A DNA stretch of 64,000 nt from Epiperipatus broadwayi (taxonomy: Eukaryota > Onychophora > Udeonychophora > Euonychophora > Peripatidae): contig JAQFVV010000049.1 in the NCBI GenBank assembly GCA_028023455.1, positions 3,098,536 through 3,162,535 on the forward strand, written 5' to 3'. Every line of letters starts with the position of its first letter. Within the stretch, counting starts at the first letter, position 1. Below, one piece after another: positions 46,512 to 56,699 of the stretch. The position numbers and the translations under genes were made by a program. The notes beneath the pieces were generated by a model that was given only the letters and a program-made list of their open reading frames with translations, searched no databases and was not told where the DNA came from.

Positions 46512-49500
46512 TTATAATCATCATCATCATCAACCATTATCAATCCACTGCAGGATGAAGGTCTCTCCAAGTTTAATCCATCTTCACCAACCTTTAGCAC
46601 CCCTGCACACTTTCTTATTTCACCTATCCATTCACATGTGGTCTCTTTCTGAGTCTTTTACAATCTCTTGGAATCCAGTTTAAGATTTCAATTGTCCATC
46701 TATTATCATCTCTTCTAGCAATATGTGCAGCCCAACTCCATTTCAATCTTTTAATTTTTTCAGTGAGGTCAGTAACACCTGTTTGTTCTCTTACCCATAC
46801 ATTGTCTTTTCAATCTCTTCTTCTTACTCCCAACATGTATCACTCCATACTTCTTTGAGTGATCTGGAGTCTCTGTATTGCTCTTCTATTAAGTCTCCAA
46901 GTCTCAGATCCATAAGGAAGAACTGGTAAAACACATTTGTTAAAAACCTTCATTTTCAAACACATAGGCATATTTCCTTTTAGTATCAAATTATTTCTAC
47001 CAAAAGCACTCCAACCAAGTTTAATTCTATGATTAATTTCATCCATTATGTTTCCATCTATATTAATAATCTGACCAAAGTATTTGTAACTGTTAACTGC
47101 TTCTAATTTATCACAATCAATCTTTATTTTCATATTTTGAGCAAATCAATTAAACATTACGTTAGTCTTTTTAACATTTATCTTTAGTCTTAATTTCCTA
47201 CTTTCATCTGATAATTCCTGCAACTCAGAAGCATTATTTGCAAAAACAACTATATCATCTTCAAAATCTAAATGACTTAAATAATCTCTATTTACTTTCA
47301 CTCTTTTAGTTTCCCATTTTAATCCACGAAAGACTTCTTGCAACACTGCTGTAAAAGGTTTTGGAGATATGAAGTCACCTTGTCTTACACCTTTCTCAAT
47401 GTTGACTTTCCCAGTATCATTATGTAATCTAATTGTTGCTGTTGCATTTTTATAAATACTCTTTAAAATATGACAATATCCTGGATCTATACCTTGATGA
47501 TCCAATGCTTTAATCACTGAAGAAATGTTTATAGAATCAAATGCCTTTTCATAATCTACAAATCCAAAACATAATGACAACTCATATTCATTTGTCCTTT
47601 CTATAACTTCTCTCAATACCTGGATATGATCTACTGTACTAAAACCACTTTTAAATCCAGCTTGTTCCCTTGGTTGGTGGAAATCCAATGTTCTTTGTAG
47701 ACGAGTTGTAATTATCTTGGTAAAAATTTTGTATAAAACTGATAAAAGGCTGATAGGTCTGTAATTTCTAATATCTTCTTTATCACCTTTTTTAAATATT
47801 AATATTATTACTGCATTCTTCCAATCATCTGGTACATCTTTATCATTTAGACATTTGGTATATAACTTTGCTAAAAAAAATTATATTTCTTCACCTGCTT
47901 CTTTTAATATATCAATTATAATTCCATCATTACCTGGAGCCTTTCCTTTCCTCTTACATTTAATTGCATGTTTCACTTCTTCATTTAAAATTCTGGGCAA
48001 TTCAGAAGAAGTAATAGAAATAGGAGGTACTTGTTCTTTATTACTATATAATTCTTGATAAAAGTCTTCTACCCATTTCATAATGTCATCTCTCTTTTTA
48101 GTAATAATTCCATCTTTTTTTTCTTATTGCAGATATAAATTTCTTACCAATACCAAAATGTTGTTTTACATTCTTGAGACTTTTATTTTCTTCTACAGCT
48201 TTTCTTGCTAGTTCACAGTTATACTTTCTTATATCATTTTCAACTCTTTTCCATACCATTTTACAAAATTCGAGATATTCAATTCCTTTTAATGCATGAT
48301 TTTTGTATATCTTCATATTCATTATTTTCTTCATAAATTCTCTACTCTCAGTAGAAATTATATTAGTCAATTGCTGCTTTTTTTCTACCAGCTATCTTTG
48401 TTGAAGTTTTTAAAAGTGTATCGGTTATTTTCCTATTAATGTCATTCAAATCTGAATCATGTTCAAAATCTACTAATACTTGAAACCGATTTGTAAGTTC
48501 TAATTTAAATTCATTAGAATGTTTCTGAAGATTAGGAATGTCAACTGTAAATATTGTTTTTCTTAATAATTTTTGTCTCTTTAGTTTTGCATTAACATGT
48601 ATCTTACATCTTAACTAATTGATGATCACTTCCTGTGTTAAATTTATTAAGAGCATTACAATCTTGAAATATGTATTTTCTGTTATTCAAAATATAATCC
48701 AATTCTGCTGTACGCTCATTTGGATACTTCCATGTCCATTTCCTTTTAACATTTTTCTCAAAAAAAAATTCATAATATAAAGGTTTTTTTTTTCTGCAAA
48801 CTCCACAAGTCTATGTCCTCTCTCATTTCTATTACCATAACCAAAATTACCTACAGCATTTTCATCGTTCATTTGTTTACCAATTATAGCATTAAATTCT
48901 CCCATAACAATTTTAAAATGTTATTTACTCTGATCAGAAGTTTTTTGTACATCCATATAAAAATTTTCTATAATTTCATCACTATGAGAACTTGTTGGGG
49001 CATAAACCTGAATTATCTGCATTTGGTATCTGCTATTAAGTTGTAAAACTAATCTTGCCATTCTGTCCGATACACCATCAGTCTCCACAATGTTATTCTT
49101 CCATTTTTTATTTATAATGAATCCTACTCCACTTGTATTTCCAATATTTGTACTTTTATAGTAGAGTATATGTCTACTTTTTAAATCAATTGTTTCTTCA
49201 CCTTTTTTAACTTCATAAAGTCCAATAATGATCCATTTAATATAAGACAGTTCTTCTTCTAACTCGTGAAATCTTCCATCACTTGAAAGTGATCTGCAGT
49301 TATTAGTATTTAAATAAAAGTCATCATCAAATGGTAGCTTGATTTCACAATCAGGGGATTCTTAGGATCCTCTGCCTTTGGCTACCAACCACTGCCTTGG
49401 TTGGTGACTTTACAGCCTCCTGGAAATAAGGGCCATGATTTATTTTTGTCTGTCATGATTGTATATATTGGAAAACATATTCTTAAACTCAGAGGTAAAA

Positions 49501-49770
49501 ACACAATAGACTCACCACACTGGCTAATGCATGTTGGTGAGTAGCCCATCCATGTTCATATACTATATGAAAAATCACATAGTAATAACAACTGCAATGA
49601 CAAGAACAAATGAAGTGGACATTAGAAATTTGACCTGCTCGGTTTCCTTTAAGGCCTCCAAGAGGAATCAAATGGTCTCCTTTCAGTTAATAACAAACTC
49701 CTTTCTGAAGCCATATATATATGGTCTCCTTTCAGTTAATAACAAACTCTTTTCTGAAGCCATATATATA
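46512..49770 (-). mobile_element. RTE-like LINE, near full-length, inactive (LINE-2)
   Basis: About 3.2 kb on the minus strand, the length expected of an RTE-like element with a single EN-RT reading frame. The 3' end is an (ATG)n tail at 46532-46518. Coding blocks in order: endonuclease remnant (GEFNAIIGK and NERGHRLVEFA, 48905-48687, with the metal-binding Asp of 'GDFN' changed to Glu); RT from about 48081 (KGKAPGNDGIIIDILKEAGEE); 47688-47146 with FVDYEKAFDSI, RQGDFISPK and DFEDDIVVFA, where the usual FADD box reads FEDD; then the C-terminal region 47133-46840. Frameshifts separate most blocks. The 5' end is a partly duplicated 47-bp segment next to an (AT)n tract. Confidence 0.88.
49676..49766 (-). 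repeat. Tandem duplication of the LINE 5' terminus
   Basis: The segment GTCTCCTTTCAGTTAATAAC...CTGAAGCCATATATAT occurs twice, about 47 bp apart, running into an (AT)n tract at 49762-49786. The plus-strand LINE at 59.2 kb has only one copy of this 5' segment. Confidence 0.8.
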
Positions 49771-49789
49771 TATATATATATATATAACA

Positions 49790-50310
49790 AAATAAATGTC
49801 CGCTAATATTAATAATACAATAACGAAACTTAAATATATTCCAAACAACGGTAAACAATTTATAATATTATATAAATAAAAACTCATAAAGAAATATTTT
49901 CGATTATATTCATAATCATTTTCAACTCAACTTTTAAAAATATATATATATATCAATTTCCATTAAACTAGTAATATTTGTCAATAACAAGTTTAAATAA
50001 TATTTATAACAACAATACATATAGTAAAATACATAACAATCAACCCTTAAGCTATCAATAATTAGTCAAGGTAACCTCCTTTAACAATAATGGTGGTACC
50101 ACCTTTATATATGGTCTGGTATTTTTATATAGATACTAATGTTTGCAACTTGTCCAAGGAGTGTGAGATTAATAATGCAAAGAAGTTTAAATAAACCATT
50201 AATCAAGCAAATCTAATCTGCACTGAAAGTAGACTTATGATTAATAAATTATAACACAAGTTGAGATTGTTATTATCTACATTTATAAACCTATTAAAAC
50301 CTTCTGTAAT
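49790..50310. other. Non-coding AT-rich DNA
   Basis: No gene or element recognised. Confidence 0.5.
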
Positions 50311-50314
50311 ATAA

Positions 50315-50520
50315 ATTTCACTACACCACTCTAATGCCAGGTAGGGACTGGTTTCTATCCACTTTTAACATCTTGTGGAAGGATGTAATCATGAACACAT
50401 GACCAAAAACTTGAAAAATATCTATGATCCCCAAGATGCACATTTCATGGTGAACCAGCACATTTCAGTTGGTACAGACCACAATACATATCTTTGTCAT
50501 TGTTCTGTATATATAAAGAT
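50315..50520 (-). repeat. Family A hammerhead repeat unit, inverted copy
   Basis: The minus-strand unit is inverted relative to the adjacent copy at 50520-50765. ACTACACCACTC and AGGGACTGGTTTCTATCCAC at the left pair with GTGGATAGAAATCAGTCCCT and GGTGGTGTAGT at the right. Its hammerhead at 50472-50431 retains CCAA/TTGG stem I and GAAA, but the core reads CTGAAAT, so G8 and A9 are lost. Confidence 0.8.
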
Positions 50521-50544
50521 AGCAAATTATTGAACAATGGTAAG

Positions 50545-50586
50545 CCAACTAATGAGTGCTGGCTCAGCATGAAAAGTACATATTGG
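50545..50586 (+). ncRNA. Hammerhead ribozyme, family A, unit 1
   Basis: Stem I is CCAA (50545-50548) with TTGG (50583-50586). The core CTAATGA at 50549-50555 has G5 changed to A. Stem II is a five-pair hairpin, GTGCT/AGCAT with loop GGCTC, at 50556-50570. GAAA lies at 50571-50574. Stem III is a short imperfect helix, with the cleavage site after A50582. The G5A change should abolish or strongly reduce cleavage. Confidence 0.8.
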
Positions 50587-50897
50587 AGATCATAGATATT
50601 TTTCACATATCTTTGGTCATATAATTATGATTTACATTCTTTCACAAGATGCTAAAAGTGGATAGAAATCAGTCCCTACCTTATGTGAGGGTGGTGTAGT
50701 CAAATTTACACTACAGAGATATTATTCATTATTGGATAATATGTAGTCTAATGAATGACTAATAAAATTTATTAACATACTTTTAGTCAAAAATGAGAGG
50801 GCAGCACATTTGACAATTATCAAATAAACTGTAGTAATTTGCTATCTAAATATACTGAACAAAGGTTAAGAATATGAGTAAGAGATTGTGGTCTAGG

Positions 50898-50939
50898 CCA
50901 ACTGATGAAAATTGATTCAGCTTGAAATGTGCATCTTGG
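50898..50939 (+). ncRNA. Hammerhead ribozyme, family A, unit 2
   Basis: CCAA (50898-50901) pairs with TTGG (50936-50939). The core CTGATGA lies at 50902-50908 and GAAA at 50924-50927. Stem III is ATG/CAT with a two-base loop at 50927-50934, with cleavage after C50935. The catalytic core is complete. Stem II (50909-50923) is degraded to a few A-T and wobble pairs, so activity is doubtful. Confidence 0.8.
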
Positions 50940-51112
50940 GATCATAGATATATTTCACACATCTTTGGTCATATGTTTATGATTTCATATTTTCACAAGA
51001 TGCTAAAAATGGATAGAAACCAGTCCCTACCTTGTATAAAAGTAGCATGGTAAAATTTACACTACAGAAATGTTATTTATTTTTGGATAATCTCTAGCCT
51101 AATGAATGATTA

Positions 51113-51348
<236 letters not shown>

Positions 51349-51349
51349 A

Positions 51350-52430
51350 GCATTGAGTAATTAGCATTATTGTCTTAGTAAAATACATGTATGAAATGTA
51401 TATATTGTGGAGACTTTTATCTATAATCATACAAATATAAAATAGCATGGTGTCTCTTAATAATTCAGTAAGATTACTGTATAGATGCATTAGCCTGTGT
51501 ATTAATTGTCATAAACAGTAAAATTAATCTCTATTCTTTTATTCAGATTGGATTTTTCTTGGCTTGGTAATCTGCTGTTTAAATATGTGGATTATTCAAA
51601 TGCTGGTGATGAAAAACTGTTTTCCTGGGCAAATTCGCTCTATTGCATATCTTTTTCATCATTGAGTTTTCTGTAGGTGCTTTTTAAATTTGGTTAATTT
51701 AAAATTTTAAGCATTTTCCAAGCCATTCCAGGTAAGCTTAGCCAAAGTTGTTTTAATAATTTTACTACACAAAATTTCAATATGCAACCTGTCTTTGAAT
51801 CAGTACTGAAAAGTATTACAACAGTGGTTTGTTAAGCCAATGCATAATGCTTCTAAAACTAGATCTAAATTTTCCAGGCTATATACTTTCATTGTCCACA
51901 AACATTTTTCTTATCTTCTTGATTTTTATATAGCCTTTTCCTGAAAGATAATCCTTCCCAATTTGAAGCCTCGGCTTGTTTTGTTTCTTATCTTTAATCC
52001 TGCTTCCAATTTTTTAATGATTTATCTATCATTAATCTATTGTTCTTTAATTATCTTTAATTAGTTTTTTTCTTTATTGATAGATTTAATTTTGATTAAA
52101 TTATTAAATAAAGGTACTATATATATTACAATGGTCAACCTATAAGTGTTTAAATAATTTAAATTTAAATTAATTGATTAGGGCGCCACCTGACATTAAA
52201 AATAATAACCCTGTATTTCAGTTATTACAAAGTAAAGATGTCTGCCCATCCCTTGTATATGTATTAAATGGATTATGTCCTGTACATGAGGGGTCAGATT
52301 GACTTTAGGTCAACATGGGTGTGAGGAGAGTCTTAGCCTCAGGGTGGCCATTGAGCATTTCATCATCAGATTTTTAATTGGCTGAATAGTTGAAGAGTTG
52401 GAATGTGAAATGGATTGAAGCCTGTTCATT
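51350..52430. other. Non-coding AT-rich DNA
   Basis: The part at 52190-52420 is less AT-rich and may be an old repeat. Nothing was identified. Confidence 0.45.
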
Positions 52431-52439
52431 AAAGTATGA

Positions 52440-52650
52440 ATATTGGCTATTTTAATATATATCTGAGTACTTATTGCATATATGGGTAGGGATGATAATC
52501 TGAACCAACTGATGACTTCTGTTTTAGCATGAAATATGTATATTGGTGATTATTTATCTTTTCGACATATATGTGTTCAAGTGTATCAGTGGTATAAGAT
52601 GGAGTAGAGAGTGGTGGGACATGTGAAAGTCTGTTCTCATATACCCTATA
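52440..52650 (+). repeat. Family A repeat, solitary copy
   Basis: Hammerhead at the left (52505-52546), followed by CATATATGTGTTC, TAAGATGGAGTAGA and GTGAAAGTCTGTTCTCAT. This matches the order seen at 1400-1310 on the other strand. Confidence 0.7.
52505..52546 (+). ncRNA. Hammerhead ribozyme, family A, solitary copy, core intact
   Basis: Stem I is CCAA (52505-52508) with TTGG (52543-52546). CTGATGA lies at 52509-52515 and GAAA at 52531-52534. Stem III is ATA/TAT with loop TG (52534-52541), with cleavage after A52542. Every core base, stem I and stem III fit. Stem II (52516-52530) has two mismatches in five positions and is the weak point. Confidence 0.78.
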
Positions 52651-53262
52651 TATAAATAAGTTTTAAAAATATTTTCTTTAATATGATGCAGATGACCACT
52701 ATATGGCCACTATTTGCAACACCTACTCCTGATGAAATGAACATGGGATATATATGCAGATTAGATATTATTAAATATAAAGAAGTTAACACATTATTTC
52801 AATAAATAACAATAATAGTTTATTATAAAATATTAATGTCATACAAAATATAATATTCTTTTTTTAAATAAAACCATTTTTCCAACCCCTCCTTCCCATT
52901 TTTTTTTTGGAATTCACCCACACATGGAAAACAATTGTTATTTAAAAAGAGGCCAATGTTTATTTTGATTAATTTTAAATATTAATCTTTCATTTACATT
53001 TTATAATACAATTTCTTTTTTATGATCAAGCACATCTACCATAGAGAAAATCATTGACCTTTAATATACCTAGGATTCAATCCTAGGAATAGTCAATCCT
53101 CAAAAATATAATTTATCTATATCAGAAGCTTTATAGCATAGTCACCCACATATATAATATGGGAAAATTATAATTAATACATCTTTTATGCAATGATAAT
53201 TCTAGGGAGGGACCACTTTAGATCCAAAACTCGATTTAACAATAACACAAGTTAAATATTTG

Positions 53263-53975
53263 AAGTAATTACAACTCGTCTACAGAGAACATTGTATTTC
53301 CACCAACCAAAAGGATAAGCTGGATTTAAAAGTGGTATTAGTACAGTAAATCATATCCAGGTATTGAGAGAAGTTATAGAAAGGATGTGAGTTGCCATTA
53401 TGCTTTGGATTTGTAGATTATGAAAAGGCATTTGATTCTATAAACATTTCTTCAGTGATTAAAACATTAGATCATCAAAGTACAGATCCAAGATATTGTC
53501 ATATTTTAAATAATATTTATAAAAATGCAACAGCAACCATTAGATTACATAATGATACTAGGAAAGTCAACATTGGGAAGGGTGTAAGACAGGATGACTC
53601 CATATCTCCAAAACTTTTTACAGCAGTGCTGCGAGAAGTATTTTGTGGATTAAAATGGGAAGCTAAAGGAGTAAAAGTAAATGGAGATTATTTAAGTTAT
53701 TTAGATTTTGCAGATGATGTAGTTGTTTTTGCAAATAATGCTTTAGAGCTGCAGGAAATGTTGCAAGAGTTATCAGATGAAAGTAGGACTGAAGATAAAT
53801 GTTAATAATGCTTTAGAGCTGCAGGAAATGTTGCAGGAGTTATCAGCTGAAAATATAAAAGTAAGACTAAACATAAATGTTAAAAAGACTAAAGTAATGT
53901 TTAATAAATTTTCACAAAATATGAAAATAAAGATTGATTGTAATGAGTTAGAAGTTAACAGCTATAAAAATAAAA
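53263..53975 (+). mobile_element. RTE-like LINE, internal RT fragment
   Basis: The main frame 53392-53805 has CFGFVDYEKAFDSI (motif A), RQDDSISPKLFTAVL (motif B region) and YLDFADDVVVFANNA with the intact FADD catalytic box. Immediately after it a 70-bp block (53734-53803, repeated at 53804-53873) is duplicated in tandem. This shifts the frame. The fragment is cut at both ends, which is not the usual simple 5' truncation. Confidence 0.85.
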
Positions 53976-53999
53976 TGGGTCTCCTCTTTTCATTTTATA

Positions 54000-54955
54000 T
54001 ATTTTTGGCACACTAGTTATATTTATCTTGTTATATTTATTGTCCCACAGAGATATAATTTACTTGCATATAGCTCATTTTCTAGCTGTATACTTGAAAA
54101 TAATGTGATGTAAGATGTGACAAAACTACTGACTCCACAACATGAGTACCAAGGCATAGGAAGAATATGGATTTGATTTTTCCCTTCATACAATTCCATG
54201 TGGTATACATAACAATTATGGCTATTATCTCATAACCACCACTTCAAATCTCTATTTATTGATTTTAAGAGTTTATATTGTTACATGCTACTATGCCCAG
54301 TACATTTTATGACTGATTCATCAACTGCAATCTTTCTGTCCATCTGATAATCAGCCTTAAAATTTACATTGCATCTCCTCTAATAATGTAATTTTATAGA
54401 TACCATTAAAATCATTACTTGTTATTCAAACAGATATGCTAGTACAAACACATTGAAATACAGAGAAACTAATAAATTATTAAACCTCTTGGGAGTCATT
54501 ATGTCTATAAAATAAGGTTACCTCAAACTTGAATCAGAATCCCAAAATTACATTTTACATAATCACCTAATTTTATATAAGCAACCAAAATCACTACTTT
54601 CATTATATTTGAATACAAATATAATTTATATACTAGACATACATACTAGTACCAGACAAACACATTAATAAATTATACAATTATCAAATAATTAAAAAAA
54701 TCTAAAATTGAATACTTATGACATTGTTTATTTTTGGGATGAAGGTCTTGACTTTTTAAAATGTTTGAAGCATGTTGAATCCATTTTCTAATTACATTTT
54801 ACCAGTAACACATTTACATCTTTGTTTTCTCTGTGCAATCTAATAAAATGAGCATGAAAAAAACATTTATTATTAAAAAAATTAATAAAAAAAAGTGAAC
54901 TTCTGCCTGATTTTAATATGCTATACATCATATGAAAAAGGAAATTGAACCATAG
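54000..54955. other. Non-coding AT-rich DNA
   Basis: No gene or element recognised. Confidence 0.5.
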
Positions 54956-55059
54956 AAAGTGATAAAAACAATGAGCATTGCCAATTGCTCAACAAGCTTT
55001 GTGATAAATGCTTAGTCAGAGAAAGCATTTGAAATATCTCTGGCAGAAAACCCCCCAAA

Positions 55060-55100
55060 CCTCTGACCATGGTTTCATTCTTTATCACTCCTCAGAGAGG
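55060..55100 (-). ncRNA. Hammerhead ribozyme, family B, inverted copy
   Basis: Minus strand. CCTCT (55100-55096) pairs with AGAGG (55064-55060), five perfect pairs. The core CTGAGGA lies at 55095-55089 and GAAA at 55076-55073. Stem III is the palindrome ACCATGGT, with cleavage after C55065. The core is complete, but stem II (55088-55077) pairs poorly. Confidence 0.78.
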
Positions 55101-55130
55101 CACTAGGGCAGCTTCAGACATGAGATAGTA

Positions 55131-55171
55131 CCTCTCTGAGAAGTGCCAAAGCATAAAATCATGGTCAGATG
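55131..55171 (+). ncRNA. Decayed hammerhead, family B, plus copy
   Basis: CCTCT, then CTGAGAA (55136-55142, G8 changed to A), intact stem II GTGC/GCAT with loop CAAA, then AAAA (55155-55158, G12 changed to A) and a TCATGG stem III. Both changes are G-to-A, consistent with decay, and cleavage is not expected. Confidence 0.75.
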
Positions 55172-55329
55172 TCTGTGGGGTTCTGATAGAGATATTTTAA
55201 ATGCTTTCTCTGACTAAGCATTTAGCACAAAGCTTGTTGAGCAATTGGCAATGCTTATTGTTTATATCTTACAAGCTTAAGAGATTTGGGTCATGTGATC
55301 TATAACTCTTATTTTGACAGAAAGTGTTA

Positions 55330-56345
55330 GTATTGGTACATACATATTCTATTTGTTTTTCTTGCAATTTTAAGATAAAAATAAAAAAAAATTCATTTGA
55401 AAAAATGGGCAGCAGCCATGCTAACATTTATGGAATAGCTAACTTACAAAGCAAAAGTTCTGAAACTTGGCTTCATTGTAGTTCATTAAGGTGCTTTCCT
55501 TTTAGTCTAATATTTCTTTCATGACAGAATGTGTTAATTTATTCCATTTATAAGTTGCCATAATGTCCTTTAATGACCTCTGGTTTTTGAAGTTTGAGGT
55601 TTAAGTGTTGTTTTTTCATTTTAATTTGAGATTTCTTTAAATATATAGCTTGATCAGGTCTGTCAATGACATAGTAAATTTCAGCAGTTTTTTTTCTTTT
55701 ATTCAATTATCATAATGAAGGTCCATTGAAAGTGTGAATAAAGTGCAAATCCAGATTCTATTGTAATTTGATTAAAACATGAATCCAAGCTAATTTTAAG
55801 GATATATATATATATACATTTTAACATCCTTGGATCTTGTTTTTTCACACCTTTGATCTTGTTTTTAACATCTTTAATAATATCTCATTTTTTGAGACCT
55901 TTAAGACCTAATTTTACTTTAATCACATGAATTTTAGAAAACATTTCATTATTTAATTGATTGAATTTAACATAATTTATATAATTTACAAGTTTTATTG
56001 AAGTTTAAACATTTTATTACAAACTTATATTATTTAATTCTATATTACATAATGACATTTAATAATTTATTTAACATTTGAGTATACCTATTATTATTAC
56101 ATTTAATATTTTATTTTAATCTATTTGTTTTATTTTATATAATAATCTTTGAAACTTTTGAATAATATACTTAGTTGCTATTCTTCACAATATTGAAAAT
56201 TAGATCACATTCAAGTGAAAGATCACATGACTGATACTGAAATAATAATACCTTATGCATTTCATTATATGTGTGTGTGTTTTTGACTTAGTGCATTACT
56301 CTTAATATATGGATGTGTGAAGTTTTACAAATTTTATGAATATGA
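55330..56345. other. Non-coding AT-rich DNA
   Basis: No gene or element recognised. Confidence 0.45.
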
Positions 56346-56369
56346 TTGTTTTGCATTTATTTAAATTAT

Positions 56370-56690
56370 AGCTTTAGATCACTACTTTCTCTTAAAAATT
56401 TGTTGATCAAGGACATGGTATCTTTGGAGTATGCTCCTCAGGTGGTCTATAAAAATTCATGTAATATTTTTTTCTGTAGATCTGTGTATTATGGTGAATA
56501 CCATGCAAATAGATCCATGAGAAGTGCCCAACTCATGCATTTGCACAATGAAGCCAAACAAAAGACTGAATTCAAATCAATTCTTCTTGATTATAAACAT
56601 GTCATAGATCATATGTTTTCTCCATTCAACATTAGAACAATTTTCTCAGAAAGGAATAATAGGAAAAGAAAATACAAAAAGGCATAGACA
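56370..56690 (+). pseudogene. PLE GIY-YIG nuclease fragment (PLE-5)
   Basis: The frame 56346-56687 reads QVVYKNSCNIFFCRSVYYGEY, which matches the 'V-V-Y-K-x-x-C ... V-Y-Y/I-G-E' start. It ends DYKHVIDH...IRTIFSERNNRKRKYKKA, matching the family's 'E-R-N-x-R-K-R-K-x-x-E-A' block. The central part is divergent, and an insertion disrupts the C-x-C pair. No RT precedes it. It is open for 113 codons but lacks the rest of the element. Confidence 0.7.
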
Positions 56691-56699
56691 ATTGCAAAA

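Larger units (their letters stand above)
50520..51112 (+). repeat. Family A hammerhead repeat, two units in tandem (353-bp spacing)
   Basis: Two direct copies. GATCATAGATAT...TTTGGTCATAT, CACAAGATGCTAAAA, TGGATAGAAA and CAGTCCCTACCTT at 50590-50680 recur at 50940-51032. AATTTACACTACAGA and the region up to CTAATGAATGA recur as well. The hammerhead cores are exactly 353 bp apart (50549 and 50902). There is no coding capacity. The second unit ends directly in the (TTA)n array at 51113. Cleavage at both sites would release a 353-nt RNA. Confidence 0.85.
54965..55320. repeat. Family B inverted dimer
   Basis: A minus-strand unit (55130-54965) and a plus-strand unit (55131-55320) meet head to head at their hammerheads. 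The arms share AAATATCTCT, GCAAAGC-type AAGCATTT, AAGCTTTGTG and AATTGCTCAAC-type blocks in inverted order. The plus arm carries the complete unit end (CTTATTTTGAC), and the minus arm stops earlier. Confidence 0.8.

Noticed and set aside
52362-52385. CTGATGATGAAA on the minus strand as a hammerhead core
   Set aside because: There is no room for stem II between CTGATGA and GAAA.
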